Source of the DNA: VRUE01 sp036376915
GTDB lineage: Bacteria; Actinomycetota; Thermoleophilia; Solirubrobacterales; 70-9
Length of the DNA: 64,000 nt
Direction: 5' to 3'
Assembly: GCA_036376915.1 (NCBI GenBank)
Contig: DASUZK010000030.1
Coordinates: 1 to 64,000, forward strand
Shown here: positions 7,307-14,637 of the stretch, in pieces
Numbering within the stretch: position 1 is the first letter of the stretch
Layout of the letters: each line of letters opens with the position of its first letter
The notes under the pieces: model-generated
Databases searched by the model: none
Told to the model about the DNA's origin: nothing
The model's input: only the letters and a program-made list of their open reading frames with translations
Translations under genes and position numbers: made by a program

Positions 7307-8275
7307 TCATTGGGTGGGCCCTCCCAACAGGCCGGTGGCGAAGGCGTGGCTGCAGGCGGCGAGGGTGTCGAGCGCGTAGCCGCCCTCCTGGATCACGCAG
7401 ACGGGAAGCCCCGAGGCGGCGAGCAGGCCGCCGATCTCGGTGAAGATCTCGGGCGAGAAGGCCCAGGAGCCGTGCGGGTCGCCGGCGACGATGTCGTAGC
7501 CGAGCGAGACGACGATCGCCTGGGAGGAGCCGGCGAGCGCCTCGATCGACGCCGCCAGCGCCTCGAGGTACTCGGCGGCGTCGGGGCTGCCCTCGAACTC
7601 GACCACGTGTTCGCGCTCGCTGCTCGGCGTCACCGTCAGCTCGGCGACGTTGGTCACCGGCGAGGCGTGCAGGGAGTGCAGGCTAGCGTCGGTCATCGTC
7701 TCGACGATCGCCGCGGTGCCGTTCGGGTAGTGCAGGTCGATGTCGAGGATGCCGACCGGGCTGACGCCACGCTCGCGGAGCGCCTGGACAGCGGCCGCGG
7801 CGGTGTTGAGGTAGCAGTAGCCGGCGAACCAGGCCGGGCCGGCATGGTGGCCCGGCGGCCGGCAGAGGGCGTAGGTGAAGCGGGAGCCCTCTGCGAGCAG
7901 CTCGGCCGCGGTGATCGCCGTGCGCACTCCCTCGCGCGCCGCGCTGACCAGGCCGGAGCTGACCGGGATGTCGGGCGGCAGGCCGGGAGGGGTCAGCTCG
8001 GGCATCACCACCGGCTCCTCGGACACCTCCCCCAGCGCCTCGAGGTACTCGGGGTCGTGCAGCACGCTGAGCGTCTGCTCGACGTCATCGCCGTCGGCGT
8101 CGGCCTCGACAGTACGCACGCCCGCATGGCGGAGCAGGCCGCTGCGCAGCTCCGCCATCCGCCGGTTGTCGTCGACGCCGGGCAGGATGCGCCCGCCTTC
8201 GAGGATCCAGTGGGCGCTATCGAGATCGTCGTCCCCGCTGCGCTGCTCGACCATCAACAGCTCCACCACCGTCAC
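7307..8275 (-). CDS. Histone deacetylase/acetylpolyamine amidohydrolase family protein
   Basis: Zn2+-dependent hydrolase expected to remove an acyl group from an amine. Of the HDAC-fold motifs, it shows 'RPPGHHA' (catalytic His pair), 'DIDLHYPNGT' (zinc Asp and His), 'GYDIVAGDP' (second zinc Asp) and 'EGGYAL' (transition-state Tyr). The 322-residue length fits the family. I chose the GTG at 8275 because it overlaps the upstream stop as GTGA and is preceded by GGAGGA; a longer reading to 8458 would run antiparallel to domain sequence. Tight coupling to the GNAT gene suggests an acetylation/deacetylation pair working on a pathway intermediate. Confidence 0.85.
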   Translation of the reverse strand: MTVVELLMVEQRSGDDDLDSAHWILEGGRILPGVDDNRRMAELRSGLLRHAGVRTVEADADGDDVEQTLSVLHDPEYLEALGEVSEEPVVMPELTPPGLPPDIPVSSGLVSAAREGVRTAITAAELLAEGSRFTYALCRPPGHHAGPAWFAGYCYLNTAAAAVQALRERGVSPVGILDIDLHYPNGTAAIVETMTDASLHSLHASPVTNVAELTVTPSSEREHVVEFEGSPDAAEYLEALAASIEALAGSSQAIVVSLGYDIVAGDPHGSWAFSPEIFTEIGGLLAASGLPVCVIQEGGYALDTLAACSHAFATGLLGGPTQ

Positions 8276-8790
8276 AGCTTCCTCCGCATGCGCGGACCGA
8301 GATGCTCGAAGCCGTTGGCCCGATAGAAGGCCTCGGTGGCGCCGATCCCGGCGAAGCTCTCCCGCGGCAACCCGACCTCCAGGCGCTTGGCCCCTTCCCG
8401 GCGAGCGAGGTCGCAGAAGGCCTCGATCAGGTCGCGACCGATTGCCCGGCTGCGCCACTCCGGGTGCACCCAGAGATCCTGGATCGTGCCGTAGCGGCCG
8501 GGCACGTGGATCGCGTGCTGCCAGCTGGCGGCGAGGACCCCGACGATCGTCCCTCCGTCCTCGCCCCCTGCCTCCGCCACCAGCAGGGCACCCACCCCCC
8601 GGTCCCTGGCAAGCTCGCGCGTCGCCTCCTCCAGCTCGGCCGCAGCGGGGCCCTTCCCGCTCAGCTCGACCAGCAACTCGCCCACGGCGGCGGCGACCGC
8701 CGGGGCGTCCTGAGCCGAGGCCTCGCGCACGCGCCAGCCGGCGCCGGCGCCGCGCGCGGTCTCGGCCTCGGCGGGAGTCGCCCCGTCCAT
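8272..8790 (-). CDS. GNAT-family N-acyltransferase
   Basis: The 172-residue protein has the GNAT fold signature: motif A 'IQDLWVHPEWRSRAIGRDLI' (acetyl-CoA pyrophosphate loop in the R/Q-x-x-G-x-G/A position) and a C-terminal 'ATEAFYRANGFEHLG'. It probably acetylates an amine, or transfers an acyl or aminoacyl group. It starts 5 nt after the aminodeoxychorismate synthase stop and overlaps the amidohydrolase start by 4 nt, so the three are co-translated. Some GNAT-fold enzymes use aminoacyl-tRNA as donor; with a tRNA and synthetase in this operon that role is possible, but nothing in the sequence proves it. Confidence 0.82.
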   Translation of the reverse strand: MDGATPAEAETARGAGAGWRVREASAQDAPAVAAAVGELLVELSGKGPAAAELEEATRELARDRGVGALLVAEAGGEDGGTIVGVLAASWQHAIHVPGRYGTIQDLWVHPEWRSRAIGRDLIEAFCDLARREGAKRLEVGLPRESFAGIGATEAFYRANGFEHLGPRMRRKL

Positions 8791-8795
8791 GCGAG

Positions 8796-10940
8796 TCAGA
8801 CCGCCCCGGCCGGCGCCCCCGCCGGCTCCAGCTCGACGCTCCAGGCGTCGGACGAGTCGCTTCCGGTCACCGTGCGGGCGATCGCCGCCATCGGCGCCCG
8901 CGCCTTGAGCAGAATCTCGTCGAACTCGTCCTCGGGATCGGACTGCATCACGATCGCGCCGCCGGCGCCGATCGTCGTGCGGCCCTCGCGCAGGACGATC
9001 GTGCGGATCACGATGCTGAGGTCCATCACGCCGTCGAGGCCGAAGTACCCGATCGCGCCCGAGTAGACGCCGCGGGCCTCGGCCTCGATGTCGTCGATGA
9101 TCTCCATCGTGCGCTGCTTCGGCGCCCCAGTCATCGAGCCGCCCGGGAAGCAGGCCCGCGCGCATTCGGCAGCGCTGCGGTCCGCCGAGAGCGTGCCCTC
9201 GATCGTCGAGATCAGCTGGTGGACCGTCGCGTAGTCCTCGACGACCATCAGCTCGGGGACGGCGACGCTGCCGACCTCACAGACGATGCCGAGGTCGTTG
9301 CGCAGCAGGTCGACGATCATCAGGTGCTCGGCGTAGGTCTTTTCGTCGTTGGTCAGCTCGGCCTTCAGCGCCGCGTCCTGCTCGGCGTCGGACGAGCGCG
9401 AGGTGGTTCCCTTGATCGGCCGGGCCTCCACCCGGCGCTCGCGGTCGACGGAGAGGAAGCGCTCGGGCGAGGAGCTGACCACCGCGACCTCACCGAGCTT
9501 CAGGTAGGCGGCGAAGGGCGCCGGGTTGCTGCGGCGCAGGTTGCGGTAGAGGTCGAAGGGCGCGGGGCTCGCGTCGGTCGAGATCTGGTCGGTGAGGCAG
9601 ACCTCGTAAGACTCGCCGGCGGCGAGTTCGGCCTGGCAGCGAGCGATGTCGGCGAGGTACTGCTCTCGGCCCCGGCCGCAGTCGAAGTTGACATGCGAGG
9701 CGCTGGGTTTGCCGAAGGCCTGGTCGGGGTCGGGCTGCCCGGCCTCGAGCGCCTCGTGCACGGCACCCTCGGCCTCATCCAGCCAGCTCTCCGCGTCGGC
9801 TTCGTCGTCCCGGCAGAGCGCCATCAGATGGGTGCGGTGGCGGACGTGGTCGACGGCGATCAGGCGGTTGGCCAGCATCTGCACCGCGTCGGGCACGTCG
9901 GAGCGGTGCACGTTGGTGGCGCCGCAGTCGGCCTTCAGCTCGTAGCCGAGATAGCCGACGAACCCACCGAGGAGGTTGGGCGAATGCCCCGGCGGCGTCT
10001 CGATCGCGCGCTTGGCGATCTCGCGGTCGAGGACGTCGAAGATCGAGCCGCGCTCGAGCACGGTCGTCTCGGCGCCGTGGACCTCGACCGCACCGGACTC
10101 CACCGTGTACTCGAGCACACAGCGGTCCTCGCCGGCGCTGGTGCCGAGGTAGGAGCTCTGCGCCAGCCGCGTCGGCGCGTCGACGCTGTCGAGCCAGAAG
10201 GCGTACTCCTCGTCGGCGAAGAGCGCTTCGAAGAGGGCCTCGGTTGAGGGCTCGCCCGGGATCGCCCGCATCAGGAGCTTGGTGTCGGACGCGACCGTCT
10301 CGCGCGCGACCGCGTTCCGCGAGGGCGCCGCCGGGCGCCGCGACGTGCCGGTGCTCGGCGCCTTGCGGCGCTCGGCGAGGGCATAGAAGTTGCGCACCAG
10401 GGTGGCGCCGTGATCGGTGGCGATCGACTCAGGGTGGAACTGCACGCCCCACATCGGCCGGCCGCGGTGTTCGATCCCCATCACCACTCCGTCGTCGGCC
10501 CAGGCACAGACGTTGCCGTCGGCGTTCATGCCGGTGATCGCCAGCGAGTGGTAGCGGACGACCGGGAACCCCTGCGGAATGTCCTGGAAGAGGCCGCTGC
10601 CTTCGTGGAAGATGCGGCTGAGGCGACCGTGCATCGCCTCCGGGGCGCTGGAGACCTCGCCCTCGAGCGCCTTGCCCAGGCCCTGGTGGCCGAGGCAGAT
10701 CCCCAGGACCGGGATCTCGCTGTAACGGAGGATGTCGTCGCAGACGCAGAAGTCGTGCCAGCGGCGCGGCGTCCCCGGCCCGGGAGAGAGCACGATCGCG
10801 TCGAAGTCCCAACGCGAGAGCGCCCGCCAGGAGACCGCGTCGTTGTCGACCACGATCGGCTCCTCGCCGGAGACCCCGGCCAGCAGGTGGAAGACGTTGT
10901 AGGTGTAGGAGTCGTGGTTGTCGACGAGCAGCGTCCTCAT
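8796..10940 (-). CDS. Fused aminodeoxychorismate synthase (PabA-PabB/PapA type)
   Basis: Converts chorismate and glutamine to 4-amino-4-deoxychorismate. The 714-residue protein has an N-terminal glutamine amidotransferase (about 1-195; nucleophile in 'GICLGHQG', His/Glu in 'QFHPES') and a C-terminal chorismate-binding domain. The motif 'RPIKGT' with K510 is the PabB signature; anthranilate synthases have Ala there. The order GATase-PabB matches PapA/PabAB proteins of 4-aminophenylalanine and chloramphenicol-type pathways. There is no PabC lyase nearby, so folate synthesis is not the obvious purpose. The ATG at 10940 follows an AAGGAAGG ribosome site and gives the expected 'MRTLLVDNHDSYTYN' start. 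Confidence 0.9.
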   Translation of the reverse strand: MRTLLVDNHDSYTYNVFHLLAGVSGEEPIVVDNDAVSWRALSRWDFDAIVLSPGPGTPRRWHDFCVCDDILRYSEIPVLGICLGHQGLGKALEGEVSSAPEAMHGRLSRIFHEGSGLFQDIPQGFPVVRYHSLAITGMNADGNVCAWADDGVVMGIEHRGRPMWGVQFHPESIATDHGATLVRNFYALAERRKAPSTGTSRRPAAPSRNAVARETVASDTKLLMRAIPGEPSTEALFEALFADEEYAFWLDSVDAPTRLAQSSYLGTSAGEDRCVLEYTVESGAVEVHGAETTVLERGSIFDVLDREIAKRAIETPPGHSPNLLGGFVGYLGYELKADCGATNVHRSDVPDAVQMLANRLIAVDHVRHRTHLMALCRDDEADAESWLDEAEGAVHEALEAGQPDPDQAFGKPSASHVNFDCGRGREQYLADIARCQAELAAGESYEVCLTDQISTDASPAPFDLYRNLRRSNPAPFAAYLKLGEVAVVSSSPERFLSVDRERRVEARPIKGTTSRSSDAEQDAALKAELTNDEKTYAEHLMIVDLLRNDLGIVCEVGSVAVPELMVVEDYATVHQLISTIEGTLSADRSAAECARACFPGGSMTGAPKQRTMEIIDDIEAEARGVYSGAIGYFGLDGVMDLSIVIRTIVLREGRTTIGAGGAIVMQSDPEDEFDEILLKARAPMAAIARTVTGSDSSDAWSVELEPAGAPAGAV

Positions 10941-10957
10941 CCGACACACCTTCCTTC

Positions 10958-11013
10958 GCGACCCGATCGCCACGGACTCGAACGACCGGCGATCCCCGTG
11001 ACGATCGGGTCGC
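10958..11013 (-). other. Long intergenic hairpin after the ArgRS-like gene
   Basis: A perfect 12-bp stem (10958-10969 with 11002-11013) continues through a further 5-bp stem (10971-10975 with 10996-11000). It starts directly after the synthetase stop codon and occupies the gap before the aminodeoxychorismate synthase. It is a partial terminator or attenuator candidate that could set the ratio of tRNA/aaRS to biosynthetic enzymes. Confidence 0.6.
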
Positions 11014-12693
11014 TCATATGGCCTCCAACCCGAGGCTGCGGGCGCTGCGGTCGAGGACGGTCTGGATCGTCCGTTCGACGTGCGGCGCCCGCTCGCGCTC
11101 CAGGTACCAGCGCGAGAGATGGGAGGAGAAGCGCGCCAGCTGCATCACGTCGAGCTTCTCCACCGCCTGGCGCAGGTGACGGCGGTGCATCTCCGACTGC
11201 ACGACCGCGAAGCGGTATTCGGGGTCCTGGGCCGGCTCGCCGCGGCTCGCCCCGTTGCCACCGGCGTCGCCGTTGCGGGTCTGGGCCCGCGCCAGGTCCC
11301 AGCCCAGGCTGTGGTCGGCCTCGAGCAGCTTGCCCGGCTCGAAGTCGACCCGCTTGCCGGTCGGGTGCATGAGGAAGAAGCCGAGGGCGACCTGGGGGGC
11401 GATCCGCTCCGGCGCGGGATGGCGCCGGCGGACCTCGGCGCGCACCGCCTCGGCCTCGAGCTCCGCGTCGATCCACTCGGCCAGGTCGTCGATCAGGACC
11501 GCGTCCTTCTTGCTCGAGGAGATCGACTGCCGCTCTTTGGAGACCATCTCGTGGAAGACGTCGTGCTTGGGGTGGATCGTGCCGTTGCCGCCCCCCGCCT
11601 CGGCCAGCTCGGCCATCAGCTTGCGGCGGCAGGTGACGTGGGCGACCCACTCGGCGCCGCAGATCTGGATCGAGGTCATCTCCTCGTCGAGGCCGGGTGC
11701 AGCCGTCCAGTAGGCGAGCGCGCGCATGTGCTGGGTCGGCAGCCCGTCGGCGCGCAGCAGCGCCATCTCGTCGAGCTCCTTGCGCCCGGTCGCGTAGATC
11801 ACGGCGCCGTCGGGGCAGCGGTGGAGCATCCCCTCGCGCAGCCCGAGCTCGGCCAGCTCGCTGACCTCGGGCAGGAAGTCGGACTCGAAGAAGACCCGGT
11901 CGAAGGCGATGCCGAGCCGGGCAAGTGTCTTGCGCTGCCCCGAGATCACCCAGGCGCGCGTCTTCGACCAGAGCTCGATCGCCTGCTGGTCGCCGTCGAG
12001 GACGCGCTGCAGGAGCTGGTCGGCGCTGTCGTTCTGGAGGTCGAGCTCGCGCGCCAGCGAGTCCTCGGGGTCGCCGCCGCCGTTCCCCGTCCGCCCGGAT
12101 TTGACGTAGTCGGCGTAGCAGTAGCCGACGAAGTGGTCGCTCTTCTGACCGCCTTCGGGCCAGGACTGGGTGTGACGGCCGCTCTGGACCACCCCCGCCA
12201 TCGCCTCCCCCATGCTGCGCCCGACGTCGCAGATGATGCTGCGCCGCTCGACCTTGGCGCCGGCCGCTTCGAACGCTCCGCCCAGGGCGTTGCCGAGGGC
12301 GAGGTTGCGCAGATGGCCGATGTGCAGCGCCTTGGTCGAGTTTGCGTCCCAGAAGTTGAGCGCGTAGCGCCTCCCGCCGGCGATCTCCGTGAGTGGCGAG
12401 CCCGGGTCCTCGCCGGCCTCCAGCGCGGCCCCCGCGCGCTCGATCCAGCCGCTGTCGAGGCGCGCCCAGACCCCCTTGCCATTGCGGCTCAGGCCCTCGA
12501 CCCAGGGCTCGGCCTCGAAACGCTCGAGGTCGGAGAGCGAGCCGGAATCCTCCTGCCAGCCGCGCACCCGCGGCACCAGCATCAGGTCGAAGCGCTCGTC
12601 CGGCTCATACGGAGACCGCGGCGCCCACCTCGCCGACGACGCGCCTTCCTCGGTCGCGATGTCGTCGAAGTAGTCGAAGAGATTGGTCGCCAT
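11014..12693 (-). CDS. Arginyl-tRNA synthetase paralogue with altered amino-acid pocket
   Basis: Class I aminoacyl-tRNA synthetase of the ArgRS family, 559 residues, with the HIGH motif at 124-127 ('ANSTKALHIGHLRN'), the 'LLRADGLPT' segment (312-320), a degenerate KMSK loop ('SISSSKKD', 390-397) and a C-terminal helical DALR-type anticodon-binding domain. Residues that hold the arginine side chain in yeast ArgRS (E148, Y347, D351) align with N113, Q321 and A325; N153 is kept as N118. It therefore probably activates something other than arginine. The ATG at 12693 is 31 nt downstream of the tRNA on the same strand. It is likely a pathway-dedicated paralogue; the housekeeping ArgRS should be elsewhere. 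Confidence 0.85.
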   Translation of the reverse strand: MATNLFDYFDDIATEEGASSARWAPRSPYEPDERFDLMLVPRVRGWQEDSGSLSDLERFEAEPWVEGLSRNGKGVWARLDSGWIERAGAALEAGEDPGSPLTEIAGGRRYALNFWDANSTKALHIGHLRNLALGNALGGAFEAAGAKVERRSIICDVGRSMGEAMAGVVQSGRHTQSWPEGGQKSDHFVGYCYADYVKSGRTGNGGGDPEDSLARELDLQNDSADQLLQRVLDGDQQAIELWSKTRAWVISGQRKTLARLGIAFDRVFFESDFLPEVSELAELGLREGMLHRCPDGAVIYATGRKELDEMALLRADGLPTQHMRALAYWTAAPGLDEEMTSIQICGAEWVAHVTCRRKLMAELAEAGGGNGTIHPKHDVFHEMVSKERQSISSSKKDAVLIDDLAEWIDAELEAEAVRAEVRRRHPAPERIAPQVALGFFLMHPTGKRVDFEPGKLLEADHSLGWDLARAQTRNGDAGGNGASRGEPAQDPEYRFAVVQSEMHRRHLRQAVEKLDVMQLARFSSHLSRWYLERERAPHVERTIQTVLDRSARSLGLEAI

Positions 12694-12724
12694 AGCTAGT
12701 TCCGGTTGGACATTCCGATCACCA

Positions 12725-12797
12725 TGCACCAGCCGGGGCTCGAACCCGGATCTCCGGCTTTTAAGGCCGGCCCTTTCACCGATTAAGGCACTGGTGC
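12725..12797 (-). tRNA. Orphan tRNA with anticodon UAA and a short variable arm
   Basis: A complete cloverleaf reads 5' to 3' from 12797. It has a perfect 7-bp acceptor stem, 4-bp D stem with G18G19 in the loop, a 5-bp anticodon stem (CCGGC/GCCGG), the 7-nt loop CTTAAAA giving anticodon UAA, a 4-nt variable region (AGAT), a 5-bp T stem with TTCGAGC loop, and discriminator A at 12725. CCA is not encoded. By anticodon it is tRNA-Leu(UAA), but bacterial tRNA-Leu has a long variable arm and this one is type I, so its identity is doubtful. It heads the operon, 31 nt before the ArgRS-like gene, which suggests the two are partners. Confidence 0.88.
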
Positions 12798-12857
12798 GCT
12801 ATGTGGGGGCTCCTCCCGTTGAGCCCTCTCCCTTTGACTGCTCTAGATATTTTTCGC

Positions 12858-12866
12858 ATCCTAGCA
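12858..12866 (-). promoter_or_regulatory. Possible extended -10 promoter of the tRNA-led operon
   Basis: On the minus strand TGC precedes TAGGAT (12863-12858), an extended -10 element resembling the TAGGGT of the lipoprotein promoter. Transcription would begin near 12851, about 54 nt before the tRNA. No good -35 is present at the usual distance. Confidence 0.3.
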
Positions 12867-12926
12867 ATTTGGTCAAGTACCGGAGAAGGCACGTCTCCGA
12901 TCCCAAACTCTGCGAACCTCCCGCCG

Positions 12927-14360
12927 ATGCCGGCAGAGCCCCATGCGCCGATGCTGGTCGGCGCCGGACAGCACAGCCGGCGCCCTGGCGAGCGGGAGAT
13001 GTCTCCACTGGAGCTGATCGTGCGAGCCGCCCGGATCGCGAGCGAGTCGCCCGGCACGGGACGCTTGCTCGAACGGGCCGAGTCGGTGCGGATCGTCGAC
13101 TGCCTCTCCTGGCCGGTGCCCGACCCCGGCGCGCTGGTGGCCGAGGCGCTGGGCGCCCGGCCCACCGAGACGGTGCGGACGCTGACCAGCGGTACCGGAC
13201 CGCTCGACCTGCTGGCCGACGCCTGCGCGGAGATCCAGGCCGGCCGCCTCGACGTGGCGCTGATCGCGGGGGCCGAGGCGATCGTCCCGTTCATGCGCGC
13301 CTCGCGGGAAGGCCGCCCGACCGGCTGGCCCGAGCAACCCCCCGATGCATCCCCGACCCGCCTGCTCGGCAGCGACCGAGCGGCGAGCCACGAGGTCGAG
13401 ATGGCGGCCGGCCTGCTGGCCCCGGTCCACTACTACCCGTGGTTCGAGAGCGCGGTGGGCGTCGCCGCCGGGCGGACACCGGAGCAGCACCGGGAGTGGC
13501 TCGGCCGGCTATGGCACCGCTTCGCCGAGGTGGCGGAGGCCAACCCAGACGCCTGGACGCGCGAGGCACCGGCGGCGGCGGAGATCGCCACGGCCGGCGA
13601 GGGCAACCGGATGGTCGCCTTTCCCTATCCCAAGCTGATGACGGCGAACATCCAGGTCGACCAGGGTGCGGCGCTGCTGCTCTGCAGCGCCCGCGCCGCC
13701 GAGGAGGCCGGCATCGCCGCCGAGGACCGGGTCTTCGTCCACGCGAGCGCCGCCGCGCACGACCACTGGTTCGCGGCCTCGCGCCAGGACCTGCACCGCT
13801 CGCCGGCGATCGCGGCTTGCGCCAGGGCCTCCCTCGGCCACGCGGGCATCGACGTCGACGAGATCGCCCACCTCGACCTCTACTCGTGCTTCCCCTCGGC
13901 CGTGCAGATCGCCGCCGGCGAGCTGGGGGTCGACCTGGCGACCGACTCCCGCCCGCCGACCGTGACCGGCGGCCTCAGCTTCGCCGGCGGTCCCGGCAGC
14001 AACTACGTGACGCACTCGCTGGCAACGATGAGCGAGCGCCTGCGGGGGGATCCGGGTGCCTTCGGCTTCCTCACCGGCGTCGGCTGGTACATGACCAAGC
14101 ACGCCAACGCGCTGCTCTCGACATGGCCCCCCGCCAGGCCCTACGCCCACGCCGAGCCACAGGCGGAGGTCGACGCCCTGCCGCGTCGCGAGATCGTCGC
14201 CGCCGCCGGGATCGAAGGCCCGGTCGAGTCCTTCACCGTCACCTACGAGCGCGCCGGCACGCCGTCGCAGGCGATTGTCAGCAGCCTGCGAGCAGACGGC
14301 AGCCGGGGGCTGGCGAGCACCGCCGAGCCAGAGACGATTCAGGCACTGCTTGCTGACTAG
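12927..14360 (+). CDS. Thiolase-superfamily protein (acetyl-CoA acetyltransferase/SCP-x-like)
   Basis: The 477-residue protein has a thiolase fold: 'MLVGAGQHSRRPGE' N-terminal strand, 'LTSGTGPLDLLADACAEIQAG' in the nucleophile region, and 'HLDLYSCFPSAVQIAA' followed by 'TVTGGLSFAGGPGSNY' near the C-terminal active-site region. The first-site Cys of classical thiolases is not present ('TLTSGTGP' instead of CxS), so it may be a lipid-transfer or acyltransferase variant rather than a working degradative thiolase. The last 90 residues match the extra C-terminal domain common in such actinobacterial proteins. It is divergent from the tRNA-led operon. I chose the ATG at 12927; the ATG at 12801 would add non-domain sequence. 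Confidence 0.72.
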   Translation: MPAEPHAPMLVGAGQHSRRPGEREMSPLELIVRAARIASESPGTGRLLERAESVRIVDCLSWPVPDPGALVAEALGARPTETVRTLTSGTGPLDLLADACAEIQAGRLDVALIAGAEAIVPFMRASREGRPTGWPEQPPDASPTRLLGSDRAASHEVEMAAGLLAPVHYYPWFESAVGVAAGRTPEQHREWLGRLWHRFAEVAEANPDAWTREAPAAAEIATAGEGNRMVAFPYPKLMTANIQVDQGAALLLCSARAAEEAGIAAEDRVFVHASAAAHDHWFAASRQDLHRSPAIAACARASLGHAGIDVDEIAHLDLYSCFPSAVQIAAGELGVDLATDSRPPTVTGGLSFAGGPGSNYVTHSLATMSERLRGDPGAFGFLTGVGWYMTKHANALLSTWPPARPYAHAEPQAEVDALPRREIVAAAGIEGPVESFTVTYERAGTPSQAIVSSLRADGSRGLASTAEPETIQALLAD

Positions 14361-14637
14361 GCATGCCATGAGCGGTCCCGAAGGGTCAGGACAGTCTGAT
14401 CCCCGAAGATTTTGAATTTCCGATCAGGTGTCGAGCCGACTGCACCTGAGCACCAGCGTAAGCTTCCCCAGAGGTTCATATTGGATCTGATTTCTTAGCG
14501 AAGCAGCGTGCAGTGCTGATTCCCTGCGAACCTATACGCACGTGTAATCAGGGTGATGACTACCCAGGCGCCTCATGTCGTGCGGATAAGTCAAAATCGC
14601 TTTTACTGCTTACAAGGGGCCAACTCACGTGCTCAAA
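14361..14637. other. Gene-free spacer of lower GC
   Basis: I see no convincing coding region, RNA gene or strong hairpin here. The GC content drops visibly compared with the thiolase-like gene. In Rhs systems an immunity gene would be expected directly downstream of the Rhs 3' end, which is this stretch, but none is present. Confidence 0.5.

Noticed and set aside
8796..10940. Anthranilate synthase (TrpE/TrpG fusion or PhzE)
   Set aside because: The PIKGT lysine is specific to aminodeoxychorismate synthases; anthranilate synthases have PIAGT.
11080..12699. 539-codon open frame on the plus strand
   Set aside because: It is antisense to the ArgRS-like gene, with no domain; the minus-strand protein has HIGH and DALR regions.
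12725..12797. Ordinary bldA-like tRNA-Leu(UAA)
   Set aside because: bldA-type tRNAs have a long variable arm; here it is 4 nt, so I keep only the anticodon call and treat the identity as open.
14361..14637. Immunity gene for the Rhs protein
   Set aside because: No minus-strand open frame of useful length follows the Rhs stop; the plus-strand frame at 14513 overlaps the Rhs tip antisense.
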